DNA from: Halopseudomonas aestusnigri
GTDB taxonomy: Bacteria; Pseudomonadota; Gammaproteobacteria; Pseudomonadales; Pseudomonadaceae
Reading direction: 5' to 3'
NCBI RefSeq assembly: GCF_002197985.1
Contig: NZ_NBYK01000004.1
Location: 1 to 64,000 of the forward strand
Length of the DNA stretch: 64,000 nt
This document shows, piece by piece, positions 8,014 through 16,696 of this stretch (position 1 is the stretch's first letter; each line of letters opens with the position of its first letter). The position numbers were made by a program, and so were the translations under genes. The notes below the pieces were generated by a model. The model saw nothing but the letters and a program-made list of their open reading frames with translations. It was not told the origin of the DNA and did not search any database.

Positions 8014-10629
8014 TCAAAGTAGCTCAATAAATGCATCCACAGACATCGGCTTGCCAAACAGGTAGCCCTGAAAGTGCCTGCAGCCATGCAGACGCAGAAT
8101 GTCCTGTTGCGCCGGGTGCTCAACGCCTTCGGCGATGACCTCAAGTTCAAGCCCTTCGGCCATCGACAATATCGCTCTCACAATGGCGACGTTGCCTTTG
8201 TCATCAGGGAGCCCTCGGACAAAAGACTGATCTATCTTCAGCTGGTCGAGCGGCAGGCGCTGCAGATATGCCATGGATGAGTAACCGGTACCGAAGTCAT
8301 CAATGGCAAACCGAACCCCCATATCCCTCAGCAGCTGCATTCGAGAGACAGCCTTGTCTACATCGGTCAGCAACAGGGACTCGGTAATCTCAAGCTTGAG
8401 CTGCAGCGCACTGGCGCCCGTGTGCTGCAGAATGTCTCTGACCTGACAGACGAAATCGTCCCGATACAAAAACCGCGCGCTAATGTTGATGGCTAACGTC
8501 AGCGCTGCGGTGTGCGGTTGCTGAGCCCATCGCGCCAGCAGCTCACAACCCTGACGCAAGATTGCCAGATCCAGCGGCTCTATCAGCCCAGAGCGCTCGG
8601 CAATGTCGATAAATACGCCCGGCGCAAGCAGGCCCCGCGCAGGATGCTGCCATCTGACAAGCGCCTCGGCCCCTTCAACATTACCGCTGGCATCGGCCTG
8701 GGGCTGCAGATAGAGCACAAACTCTTCCTGCGCAAGCCCTCGCCGAATGTCCTCCTCAAGCTCGATCCGCATGCTCACAACCGCCTGCATCTGCGGGTCA
8801 TAGAAGCTCAGCATGTCCTTGCCTGCCGCCTTGGCGCTGTACATCGACAGATCAGCGTACTGCATCAGTTCGTCAGCGGTGTGTTGCTCATCGTTGAACA
8901 GCACAATGCCGAGGCTCGCACTGCTGCTGAAAACCTGATCCTTGATCAGGTAGGGTTCACGCAGGGTTTGCAGCAGCTTCCTGCCGATGTGTTCAACCTG
9001 GGTGGCCGCTTCGGTCGCATTGACTTCCAGGCCCTCAAGCAAAACCACAAATTCGTCTCCGCCAAAGCGCGCTACCGTATCGCGCTCACGCAATGCGTGC
9101 CGAAGCCGCTCTGCAACCTGACACAGCATCCCATCTCCAATCTGGTGACCGTAGAGATCATTGACGTTCTTGAAGTCGTCCAGATCCAGGAAAATCAACG
9201 CGGCGTAGTGCTGCTCGCGACGACAAACCACAAGCGCCTGCTCCAGGCGCTGGCGCATCAGTCGCCGATTAGGCAGATTGGTCAGCGGATCGTAAAAGGC
9301 CAGATGCTGAATCTTTTCTTCGGCATCCTTGCGCTCACTGATATCGGTCAGAGACGCAACATAGTTGGTCAGGCGTCCCTTGGCATCGTGTACAGCGCTG
9401 ATCGTCAGCCATTCGGGAAATGCCTCGCCACTCTTGCGACGGTTCCATATTTCGCCCTGCCAGCCACCAGTCTCGTAAAGCGCCTGCCACATCTGCCGGT
9501 AAAACTCAGCCCCCTGATGGCCCGAGCCGAGGATTCGCGTCGGCTGGCCCAGAACCTCTGCTTCGCTGTAGCCGGTGATGGCCGAGAACGCGCGATTGGC
9601 CTTGATGATTCGTGTGTGCGCGTCGGTAACCAGCATCCCCTGCTGTGATTCGAACGCGATTGCAGCGATCCGCTGATCAAGCTCAAGGGCTACCCGGTCG
9701 CTGATGTCCCGTGCCAGCAGCACCACTGCTCGCCGCCCACCAACCATGACTTCCAGACGTCGTGCTCTCGCTTCAAAGGTTCTGATCCCCGCCAGCGTCT
9801 GCATGCTGTACTCGATAGACTGCGGTTGATCCGTATCCAGTGTCCGTGCGATAAACTCGAGAAAACGATCAGCCTGCTCCTTCGGCAATACGTCCTGCAA
9901 ACGCCTGTTCAGCAACTTTGATTGCTCAGCAGCAAGCAGTTCGTGCTGCGGCGTGCTGACTTTAAGGTAGGTGCCCTGCTCGTCAAGCACCATAAATACA
10001 TCCGGCACCGCGTCCGTCACTGCCTTCAGATAGGCCTCACTCTGGCGCAGCGCATCACGTGCCTGCCGCTGCTGCTCCACATCTTCCAGCAGCAGACCAA
10101 GCAAAACAGCGGCCGGGATCAGCACTGCCAGTAGCGGCACCAGAGCATGTTCCAGAAACAGGGCATAATTGTCAGCTGGCAGCAGCGCGAGAATCAGCAC
10201 CTCAAGCAGGTGCATTCCGGCGCTGAATATCAGCAACGAGAGCACGTTGAAGGGAATCCGATGGTGCCGATAGAGATAACGAAACAGCAGTCCCATCAAT
10301 ACGGGCATGGCCACGTTCAGTAACCCCGGCATCAGGCCGACACCGCCGAGCGACAGCCGGAACAACCCTGCCATCACACCGGCAATCCCCGCGACCAGCG
10401 GTCCACCGAAAAACGCGGCCATACTGAGCACCACTGTACGGCCATCGAAGATCAGCCCATCAGCCAGCTCAAGCGGAATCATCATGCCAACAATGCACAC
10501 AGCGCCAAAGAGGACTCCCGAGCACACCTTGCCAGGCAGCTCGTAGCCATCCAGGTAGCGCATGATCATTGCGTGAAGCCAGCAGAGCGCAATCAGCAGC
10601 GTCAGATTCTCGACCAGATCCAGAAACAT
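8014..10629 (-). CDS. Membrane PAS-GGDEF-EAL cyclic-di-GMP signalling protein
   Basis: Start chosen at 10629 (GAGG seven bases upstream, product begins MFLDLVENLTLLIALCW); an in-frame ATG at 10767 would add 46 residues with a hydrophobic stretch. The ~871-residue protein has a five-helix 5TMR-LYT membrane sensor (~1-190), two PAS domains (QSEAYLKAVTDAVPDVFMVLD; IIKANRAFSAITGYSEAEVLG), a GGDEF domain with intact FGGDEF, and an EAL domain with EALVRW and DDFGTGYSS. Both active-site signatures are intact, so it could make or degrade c-di-GMP; net activity cannot be told from sequence. It lies between an adhesin operon and a motility-type stator pair, both typical c-di-GMP outputs. Confidence 0.92.
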   Translation of the reverse strand: MFLDLVENLTLLIALCWLHAMIMRYLDGYELPGKVCSGVLFGAVCIVGMMIPLELADGLIFDGRTVVLSMAAFFGGPLVAGIAGVMAGLFRLSLGGVGLMPGLLNVAMPVLMGLLFRYLYRHHRIPFNVLSLLIFSAGMHLLEVLILALLPADNYALFLEHALVPLLAVLIPAAVLLGLLLEDVEQQRQARDALRQSEAYLKAVTDAVPDVFMVLDEQGTYLKVSTPQHELLAAEQSKLLNRRLQDVLPKEQADRFLEFIARTLDTDQPQSIEYSMQTLAGIRTFEARARRLEVMVGGRRAVVLLARDISDRVALELDQRIAAIAFESQQGMLVTDAHTRIIKANRAFSAITGYSEAEVLGQPTRILGSGHQGAEFYRQMWQALYETGGWQGEIWNRRKSGEAFPEWLTISAVHDAKGRLTNYVASLTDISERKDAEEKIQHLAFYDPLTNLPNRRLMRQRLEQALVVCRREQHYAALIFLDLDDFKNVNDLYGHQIGDGMLCQVAERLRHALRERDTVARFGGDEFVVLLEGLEVNATEAATQVEHIGRKLLQTLREPYLIKDQVFSSSASLGIVLFNDEQHTADELMQYADLSMYSAKAAGKDMLSFYDPQMQAVVSMRIELEEDIRRGLAQEEFVLYLQPQADASGNVEGAEALVRWQHPARGLLAPGVFIDIAERSGLIEPLDLAILRQGCELLARWAQQPHTAALTLAINISARFLYRDDFVCQVRDILQHTGASALQLKLEITESLLLTDVDKAVSRMQLLRDMGVRFAIDDFGTGYSSMAYLQRLPLDQLKIDQSFVRGLPDDKGNVAIVRAILSMAEGLELEVIAEGVEHPAQQDILRLHGCRHFQGYLFGKPMSVDAFIELL

Positions 10630-10843
10630 CAAGTACCTCGAAAGCTGCTGACCATAGCGGCGCCTGCAGGCGCGCGCAGTCTCGAATTGATATTGAGCGG
10701 CAAGGCAAACCTCCCGCAAAACCATGAAAACCATGAGCGCAATTGGGACGCCCAGCCACCCAATCATGTCACATTGATGTCACCCAAAGAACACGAGCGC
10801 CAAATCGAGGCCAATGTGCGCCCCCCTGCCCCGGCGGATGCCG

Positions 10844-11629
10844 CTATTTTTCGAGAATAAGTTCTACTCGGCGGTTGGCAGCCCTGCCGGTGGCGGTATC
10901 ATTCCCCTGCAGTGGTTGCGTATCGGCATACCCCACCGCGACCAGACGCTGACTGGCAATACCATTGGCCTCAAGGTAACGCACCACACTGCCGGCACGC
11001 GCCCCGGACAACTCCCAGTTCGACGGATAGCGCAGGCTGCGAATTGGCAGACTGTCCGTGTGCCCGGCAATGGTAATGCGGTGCTCACCCTGACGCAGCA
11101 AAGGCAACAGCTTGCGCAGCACCAGCAGACCGTCAAGACTCAGCTCCGCCTCTGCCGGTGCAAAGATGATCTCGCTGCTGATGCGGAAACTCACACTCTG
11201 ATCGTTGTAGATAACCTCGATGTCATCTCCCAGCGCTGAGGTATCCAGCCCGGAAAGCGGATCGGACGTCGGTGCCGGCACAACCGGCTGCGTAATCGGC
11301 GGAGAAACGATCTGCACAGGAGCTGCTGTCTCGCTGAGCGTGTCGACCTCGACGCTGCCCGATGAGTTATCACGTACCGAGCCGGCAAACGTCAGCATGA
11401 CCACCAGCATCACCAGCAGCAGCGTCAATACATCCAGATAGACAGTAAGCCAACCCTCCTCTTCCGGAGGCTCGAAGGCTTCATGAATAATCGGCTGTCG
11501 CCGTGCCCTGTGCGCAGCGACAGCACCTTCTCGCCGCGCCCGCTGCAGTTCAAGCTCAGTCAGATGCAGCTGTTTTTCAAGCAGGACGCTGCGTGCGCGA
11601 TCATCGTCATCGCCCGGCAGATCAGTCAT
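10844..11629 (-). CDS. motB: MotB-like stator protein with OmpA peptidoglycan-binding domain
   Basis: Start at 11629, overlapping the motA stop by eight bases; the longer frame to 11674 lies inside motA. The 261-residue protein has an unusually long, charged cytoplasmic N-terminus (LLEKQLHLTELELQRARREG, coiled-coil-like). One membrane helix follows with WLTVYLDVLTLLLVMLVVML; its Asp matches the ion-carrying Asp of MotB. A Pro-rich linker leads to an OmpA/MotB domain (ITIAGHTDSLPI, NWELSGARAGSVVRYL, NRRVELILEK). It pairs with motA to form an ion-driven stator. No other flagellar genes are near, so it may be an accessory flagellar stator (PomAB/MotCD style) or power another machine. Confidence 0.85.
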   Translation of the reverse strand: MTDLPGDDDDRARSVLLEKQLHLTELELQRARREGAVAAHRARRQPIIHEAFEPPEEEGWLTVYLDVLTLLLVMLVVMLTFAGSVRDNSSGSVEVDTLSETAAPVQIVSPPITQPVVPAPTSDPLSGLDTSALGDDIEVIYNDQSVSFRISSEIIFAPAEAELSLDGLLVLRKLLPLLRQGEHRITIAGHTDSLPIRSLRYPSNWELSGARAGSVVRYLEANGIASQRLVAVGYADTQPLQGNDTATGRAANRRVELILEK

Positions 11630-12437
11630 CACGAGCCTCGCCGTGCAGCGCCGGCTTGCCCTTGCTGCCGTCATTGATCTCGTCCCGGTAATGGGCCATG
11701 AACGACTTGAGCATTTCGCGCATCACCGCCGGGCTGCATTTTCGGTTCATCATCGAGATGCCCTGCATGATGGTATTCATCAGCGCGACACGATCCTCGG
11801 TGCGCCGCTCCAGCTTGACCGCAACCGGCTTGAACAGCAGGTTCGCCAGCAGCACCCCGTAAAAGGTGGTGATCAGGGCGACTGCCATCTGTTGGCCAAT
11901 ACTGGTGACATCACCGTCGCCCAGCAGGAACATCAAATTGACCAGACCGACCAGGGTCCCGACCATGCCAAAGGCCGGCGCGTAGCTGGCCATGACACGA
12001 AACAGCTGCGCCTCGGCGTGCTCACGCGCACGCAAACGCGCTATGCGCCACTGCAGAAGATCCATCACATCCTCTTCCGGCGTCATATCCACCACCAGTT
12101 GAACCCCGGTCTTGAGAAACGGATTGGCAACCTGCTCAAGGGCACGCTCAACCGCCTTGAGGTCACCAGACATCCAGATACGATAGATTCTGATCAGCTC
12201 TTCGATGTCCTGCCGCGCATACAGCCGCTCATTCCGCATGACCGTTGCCAGCAGGCCGAAGATGCGCAGCACCTCGCGCATGGGGTAGCTGATAAAGGTC
12301 GCCGCCAGCGTGCCAAACAGCACGATCCCCAGTCCGGGCAGATTGAGAAACAGCCCCGGTGCCTCCGTTGAAAACACCAGAACAGTGGCAAGCAACAGCA
12401 CACCGGCAACCATGCCGATCAGCGTGGACGGATTCAT
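11622..12437 (-). CDS. motA: MotA/PomA-like stator channel protein
   Basis: Start at 12437 (MNPSTLIGMVAGVLLL), preceded by GATGGAGCCTGC; the ORF extension to 12614 has no membrane segment or homology. The 271-residue protein has two N-terminal helices, a cytoplasmic loop (residues ~75-160), then the conserved FRVMASYAPAFGMVGTLVGLVNLM helix and the final ISFGQ-like segment GQQMAVALITTFYGVLLANL. This is the four-helix MotA/PomA plan. It forms the ion channel of a stator with the overlapping motB-like gene. Whether it uses H+ or Na+ cannot be told from sequence alone. Confidence 0.87.
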   Translation of the reverse strand: MNPSTLIGMVAGVLLLATVLVFSTEAPGLFLNLPGLGIVLFGTLAATFISYPMREVLRIFGLLATVMRNERLYARQDIEELIRIYRIWMSGDLKAVERALEQVANPFLKTGVQLVVDMTPEEDVMDLLQWRIARLRAREHAEAQLFRVMASYAPAFGMVGTLVGLVNLMFLLGDGDVTSIGQQMAVALITTFYGVLLANLLFKPVAVKLERRTEDRVALMNTIMQGISMMNRKCSPAVMREMLKSFMAHYRDEINDGSKGKPALHGEARDD

Positions 12438-12777
12438 GCAGGCTCCATCAGAATGTAATTGGGTATCGCAGGGTAGATAGGCGCCGTTGCAGGACGCAGA
12501 CAGACAGAAAATCCGACGCGATATCAGTTCTGAGAGAGTTTGCCCTAGCTGCAGGGATGGGTATAGCCCCATAAAGAAGGCCGCACACAAGCCGGGCGCG
12601 AATACCCTCGGCAATCATAAGATGCACTGCTTTCGAAGGAAGACCGATGTATGGGGACGTTGAAGCCTGACAGGTTTTGCAGAAGTGACTTATCAGCGCA
12701 AGGCGCGGCAACTGGCCAAGGCTACCGCGCTAATTGCACCTGACTCATATACCAACCAGCAAGGGCTGCCGCCCGGA
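12438..12777. other. Intergenic stretch between motA-like and Cache-protein genes
   Basis: 340 bases with no ORF supported by a ribosome binding site and family resemblance. It must hold the motA/motB promoter, but no convincing -35/-10 pair or hairpin terminator was found. Confidence 0.4.
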
Positions 12778-13617
12778 TTACTCGGTGTACCACCCGACAC
12801 ACGCCAACAGATTACCGAGCCGGCGAATGGCAATGGTTTTGGATTCCACCTGCTGGGTCACCGGATTGCGCCACTGGTAACTGAACTCGGCCTCGTCCTT
12901 CCCTGTCATCAGCGCCAGCACAGGGTCACCGAGCGGGTTACCGGCATGATCGCGCAGGGTATCGAAGCGTGTCCCAATCAGCCCCGGGTTGTAACCGTGT
13001 GCAACGAAGCGACGCGTATCGCCATCGACCACGAAGGGGTAAAGGTCATCCTGATAGAAGGCGCTGTCCAGATCATTGATTCGCGCAATGGTGGCCTGTT
13101 GATTCGTGGTTAGTGCCTCGACAACCCTGTCCAGCATGGCCAGCGCCCCCTGCTTGCCTGTGCGCGGCAGGTAGTAGCCGACGGCAACGATGTAATCGTT
13201 TACCACTCGGTAGAAGGCCTTCTTACGCTCCTCCTTGCCTTGCTGCCAATTCAGCCAGCGATACTCGCTAACCTGAACACCATCGGCCTCCTCGACTGCC
13301 AGTACCTGCTGGAACGTCTCCTGCAGATGGTCATCCAGCAGGGATGCAATATTGCGCCCTATCAGCACACGGGATGGTCCTCCGCTGGCAACCATCACGC
13401 CTGAGCGGTCGATAACGAAGACGTACAAGTCGCTTTCGGTGAAGTCGCCCTGCCTGCTGAAAACGGCAAAACTGCGCTCGCCTTCTGCTTTCAGGAACTC
13501 GGCTGCACGCTCGAGCAAGGCATTTGCCCGCTGCTCCTGTTCCCCTTCGGCGGCAATCAGCTGCGAGCAGAGCAGCATGGAAAGAAGAGCGAGACTGGCA
13601 GTGATGATATTTTTCAT
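12778..13617 (-). CDS. Periplasmic Cache-domain sensor-like protein
   Basis: 279 residues with a clear signal peptide (MKNIITASLALLSMLLCSQLIAA). Two Cache-like halves follow: one with FTESDLYVFVIDRSGVMVASGGPSRVLIGRN and one with YQDDLYPFVVDGDTRRFVAHGYNPGLIG. Both repeat the pattern DLYxFVxD...VAHG...LIG, typical of small-ligand Cache_2 sensors. There is no membrane helix, HAMP or output domain, so it would be a free periplasmic binding protein. A perfect 7-bp palindrome resembling the catabolic promoter element lies 70 bp upstream (13689-13706), so it may be co-regulated with steroid use. That link is inference. Confidence 0.75.
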   Translation of the reverse strand: MKNIITASLALLSMLLCSQLIAAEGEQEQRANALLERAAEFLKAEGERSFAVFSRQGDFTESDLYVFVIDRSGVMVASGGPSRVLIGRNIASLLDDHLQETFQQVLAVEEADGVQVSEYRWLNWQQGKEERKKAFYRVVNDYIVAVGYYLPRTGKQGALAMLDRVVEALTTNQQATIARINDLDSAFYQDDLYPFVVDGDTRRFVAHGYNPGLIGTRFDTLRDHAGNPLGDPVLALMTGKDEAEFSYQWRNPVTQQVESKTIAIRRLGNLLACVGWYTE

Positions 13618-13686
13618 AAAGACTCACAACACATAGGAGGATGAGAATAACCAGTCAAACCACCCTAGAAACTGTGAAGCGTCTGC

Positions 13687-13706
13687 GCGTCGTCCATTTG
13701 GACGAC
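13687..13706 (-). promoter_or_regulatory. Weak copy (site J) of the catabolic promoter element
   Basis: On the minus strand the 20-mer TCGTCCAAATGGACGACGCG contains the perfect inverted repeat GTCGTCC-N4-GGACGAC. The GGACGA core aligns with the other copies, and TAGGGT lies 18 bases downstream as a possible -10. It sits 70 bp before the Cache gene and just after the hydratase stop, so it could also be only a hairpin at the end of that operon. Confidence 0.4.
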
Positions 13707-13707
13707 C

Positions 13708-14481
13708 TCAGCGCCGCTTGGCCAGAAACGCTGCGACTGCGCCGGCAAACGCCGGACGACTGGCACAGCTCACAAAGCTGTATTGCTCGGCATCCAGCTG
13801 AGTCGCCAGTTCGTGCTGCAATCCCAGATCGATCAGATCGATCGTCGCCCGCACTACCTGGGGGTCCAGCGACAAGATGCGCTTGAGCAACGCAGCCAGC
13901 TCGATATCAAGCTGCTCGGCGCTGACAACTCTCTGCACCAGGCCCCACTCACACGCCTGCTCAGCAGAGAGGCCGTGCCCCAGAAGCGCCATCTCCAGCG
14001 TTCTGCTGCGACCGATCCGTCGCACCAGCGACCACGACAGCCCCAGGTCCGGTGTTGTCGCGATATCACTGTAGGCATAAACGAAGCGCGCCGCACTGGT
14101 AGCCAGCACCAGGTCCGCCGCCGCTACCAGGCTCAAGCCCGCCCCGGCTGCAGCGCCCTGCACAACAGCCAAAGTCAACCAGGGCGCAGAGTGCCACTGA
14201 CGTATGCAGGCGTGCATGGGCTCAATGATTGCCATCGCAGCGCCAACCGGATCCGACTGCAGCGCCTGCAGATCACCACCGGCAACAAACGCCCGACCTT
14301 CCCCGCGCAGCAGCAGAACACGCACATCGTCATGGGAAAGCAGCAGCTCGGTGGCGTGAAAACATTCTTGCGCCATTTCAACGCTGAGTGCATTCATTGC
14401 CTGAGGGTTATTGAAGGTCAGGGTTGCGCAGCCGTCAGCAAGCTCAAGGCTGAGCTGGCGACCCGAAAGCAAGGTTGTCAT
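13708..14481 (-). CDS. Enoyl-CoA hydratase/isomerase, PaaG-like
   Basis: Start at 14481, with GGAGGA seven bases upstream; the longer frame to 14814 lies inside kshA. The 257-residue protein is a crotonase-fold enzyme with the oxyanion-hole loop GRAFVAGGDLQAL and the second signature AAAGAGLSLVAAADLV. Where classical hydratases carry two catalytic Glu residues it has neither. It reads YSDIATTPDLG...LVRRIGRSRTLEMALLG, the pattern of PaaG-type isomerases, which use an Asp. It follows kshA in one operon (64 bp gap containing a 12-bp stem-loop), so it presumably acts on a steroid-derived CoA ester. Substrate unknown. Confidence 0.82.
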   Translation of the reverse strand: MTTLLSGRQLSLELADGCATLTFNNPQAMNALSVEMAQECFHATELLLSHDDVRVLLLRGEGRAFVAGGDLQALQSDPVGAAMAIIEPMHACIRQWHSAPWLTLAVVQGAAAGAGLSLVAAADLVLATSAARFVYAYSDIATTPDLGLSWSLVRRIGRSRTLEMALLGHGLSAEQACEWGLVQRVVSAEQLDIELAALLKRILSLDPQVVRATIDLIDLGLQHELATQLDAEQYSFVSCASRPAFAGAVAAFLAKRR

Positions 14482-14499
14482 CAGGTTCCTCCGGAAACG

Positions 14500-14528
14500 G
14501 CAACGGCTGGCACCTGGCCAGCCGTTGC
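14500..14528 (-). repeat. Intercistronic stem-loop between kshA and the hydratase
   Basis: A perfect 12-bp inverted repeat (GCAACGGCTGGC / GCCAGCCGTTGC) with a 5-base loop, ending just before the hydratase ribosome binding site. There is no U-run, so it is more likely an mRNA stability or processing element than a terminator. Confidence 0.7.
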
Positions 14529-14545
14529 GAACAGCACAGCTATTT

Positions 14546-15586
14546 TCAGCGGTTATCGACGACGATGAACTCGCGCAGTTCCTTGTGCATGGCAGGCACG
14601 TCCGCCTCGTCCATGAAGAACTGCTGATACCATTCGCGCAGCTGATAAATAGGGCCGTCCCCTTCAGCCAGTACCGGCATGTCAACCCGGCGCTTGTGCG
14701 ACCAGATATCCACGTCCTGATAGAAGGACTCGCGGTTCTGCTTGACGTAATCCAGTGCCAACTGCTTGTTCTGCTCCTCAGTCCAGCCCGGAATCTTCTT
14801 GACCAGCACACCAAAGCGCAGCTCGAACTGATTCGGACCCACCGGCACGTGACAGTTCAGCAGGATGCTTTCTACCAGCAGGCCATCATACTCGGCGCGC
14901 ATGCGGGTAAAGTGGGTAGCCGGGCCGTAGTAGGCAGAATCAGCAATCAGGTCACCGCCCAGACGCTCGGAGTCACCCATAAACAACTGGGTGCCAATAT
15001 GCTCCTTGAACGTGTTGCGGAAGTACTTGGTCGGCGTGCCGTGAACCGGGCCAAAGTGCTGGGCATCAACGAGGTTGTCGACCAGCTCGCGCGGGTTGGT
15101 ATCGATCATCATCAGATCCAGATGCCAGTCGTGATCCCACTCGTCGCTGTCAATTTCCGGAAGGTGCGGAATCTCAACGCCCTCTGCAGGCGGCTTGCCT
15201 TCCGGGTTGTTCCACACAAACAGCAGATTGTTCTCTTCACAGGTCAGCCACTTGCGGGTCTTGGCTTTCGGCGGAATCCGCTTGCAGTAGGGAATCTCGG
15301 CGCAGCGGCCGCTGGCGTCAAACGCCCAGTGGTGGAACGGACAGACAACCTTGCCGTTAACCAGTTCGCCCTGGGACAGGTCTGCGCCCATGTGCGGGCA
15401 ATAGGCGTCCAGGATGCTGATGGCGCCCTGCTCGTCTGCGAATGCCAGCAGACGGGTTCCGAAAATATTCAGGGTGTGCAACTGGCCATCGCGATAGTCC
15501 TTGGCCTCACCCAGGCAGTGCCAGCCACGGGCATAACGATATTCCGCGGCCTCAACAGCTGGTTTGACATTGATTAGCTGATTCAT
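14546..15586 (-). CDS. kshA: 3-ketosteroid 9alpha-hydroxylase, oxygenase subunit (Rieske)
   Basis: Start at 15586 (MNQLINVKP), with GTGAGGAC ten bases upstream; an ATG seven codons earlier is poorly placed. In this 346-residue Rieske oxygenase C63-P-H65 and C82-P-F-H85 bind the [2Fe-2S] cluster, and NLVDAQHFGPVHG supplies the mononuclear iron ligands H177 and H182 and the bridging D174. The sequence, length and steroid context match KshA. This enzyme hydroxylates androsta-1,4-diene-3,17-dione at C9, which opens ring B. The reductase partner kshB is not in the window. A copy of the shared promoter element lies at 15733-15752. Promoter and PaaG-like partner suggest a two-gene operon. Confidence 0.9.
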   Translation of the reverse strand: MNQLINVKPAVEAAEYRYARGWHCLGEAKDYRDGQLHTLNIFGTRLLAFADEQGAISILDAYCPHMGADLSQGELVNGKVVCPFHHWAFDASGRCAEIPYCKRIPPKAKTRKWLTCEENNLLFVWNNPEGKPPAEGVEIPHLPEIDSDEWDHDWHLDLMMIDTNPRELVDNLVDAQHFGPVHGTPTKYFRNTFKEHIGTQLFMGDSERLGGDLIADSAYYGPATHFTRMRAEYDGLLVESILLNCHVPVGPNQFELRFGVLVKKIPGWTEEQNKQLALDYVKQNRESFYQDVDIWSHKRRVDMPVLAEGDGPIYQLREWYQQFFMDEADVPAMHKELREFIVVDNR

Positions 15587-15732
15587 CAGTTGGTCCTCAC
15601 TGAGCATTTTTATCTTTGTTCACCACGGCTTGGTTCCGCCCATGTGAATACGCCCGCAAAGCGCAGCGGCCTGAACCGGTCGGACAGTAACCTCATCCGA
15701 TGTAGGGCATCTTCGCGTCAGCGGGTAGTCTG

Positions 15733-15752
15733 TTCATCCTCCACTTGGACTA
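15733..15752 (-). promoter_or_regulatory. Catabolic promoter element, site A (kshA)
   Basis: Minus-strand TAGTCCAAGTGGAGGATGAA fits the shared element, 147 bp before kshA. It overlaps the last codons of the upstream SDR gene. An AAGATG sequence 19 bases downstream is only a weak -10. Confidence 0.6.
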
Positions 15753-16582
15753 GACCACTCATCGACAACCTGATGTTCACGGGCAAATGGCTGGGCGTGT
15801 ACGGTGCGTTTTTGATATGTGCCAGCGGTATCCTGCCGGCAGAGCCAGAGCATGACCGCGGCAGGCACGTGGGGCGGCGCAGACCCGGCGCCGAGGGCGC
15901 GGATGCCCTCAGCGCCAATGGTCGCCTCAAGGGCTTCAGTAGTGACCACACCGGGATTGAGCGTATAGGCGCGAATCCCGCGATGCCCCAGCTCTGCCTT
16001 GATCACCCCGGACAATCGCGAGACCGCCGCCTTTCCAGCCCCGTAAGCGTATCCCCAGCCGCCCCGCGCGGCGGAGACGGGCGGATTGCTCTCGCCGGCG
16101 CCCGATGAGACGTTGATAATGACTCCCGCGCCCTGCTGCGCCATCGGGCCAACCAGTCGGCGAGTCAATAGCAAGGGGGAAATCAGATAAGCCTGCGAGA
16201 CGCGCTGCAGCGTCTCAACCTGCAAGTCGAGCAGCGAGGCGTTGAGGTCGCTGCCCTGATAGACCGCATTGTTGATCAGCACATCCACGCGCCCAGCCTG
16301 ATCCTGCGCCTGATCTGCCGCGAGCTCTGCGGAGGCGCCATCGAGCAGGTCCAGATGAACGCAAAATACCCTGGCGCCCCGTTCTCGGGCCTCTGCGGCA
16401 ACACTGCCGAGGCTGCCGGGCAAGGGTTTGCCATCGGCCCCGGTCAGACTGTATTGGCGCTGGGCCGCATCACCCTGCATGCGACCGGCCAACACCAGGT
16501 CGTATCCTGCGCTGGCAAAGGCCAGCGCAGCGGCCCTGCCGATGCCGCGGCTGGCACCGGTGATCATTGCTACCTGTTTCAT
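15734..16582 (-). CDS. Short-chain dehydrogenase/reductase (putative hydroxysteroid dehydrogenase)
   Basis: A 282-residue classical SDR: TGASRGIG cofactor motif at residues 8-15, NNA at ~105, catalytic Ser in INVSSGAG and YAYGAGK as the Tyr-x3-Lys pair. An insertion after the second strand (MQGDAAQRQYSLTGADGKPLPG) makes it longer than most. The C-terminus is also extended. It has its own copy of the catabolic promoter element (16656-16675) with a good -10 (TGATACT) and is followed by kshA. A steroid alcohol or hydroxyacyl substrate is likely, but which position it oxidises cannot be read from sequence. Confidence 0.8.
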   Translation of the reverse strand: MKQVAMITGASRGIGRAAALAFASAGYDLVLAGRMQGDAAQRQYSLTGADGKPLPGSLGSVAAEARERGARVFCVHLDLLDGASAELAADQAQDQAGRVDVLINNAVYQGSDLNASLLDLQVETLQRVSQAYLISPLLLTRRLVGPMAQQGAGVIINVSSGAGESNPPVSAARGGWGYAYGAGKAAVSRLSGVIKAELGHRGIRAYTLNPGVVTTEALEATIGAEGIRALGAGSAPPHVPAAVMLWLCRQDTAGTYQKRTVHAQPFAREHQVVDEWSSPSGG

Positions 16583-16655
16583 TGCTTCCCCGCTCGTCTG
16601 ATAAGGGGCCTCTGGCGGTCCCTTTTTCTCAGTATCAAGTCAGGCGGGGAGTCAA

Positions 16656-16675
16656 CTCATCGTTGGTACGGACTA
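16656..16675 (-). promoter_or_regulatory. Catabolic promoter element, site B (SDR)
   Basis: Minus-strand TAGTCCGTACCAACGATGAG, followed after 18 bases by TGATACT (16631-16637), an extended -10-like box about 50 bp from the SDR start. Confidence 0.65.
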
Positions 16676-16696
16676 TTCCTTGGCTGGAGCACGCGC

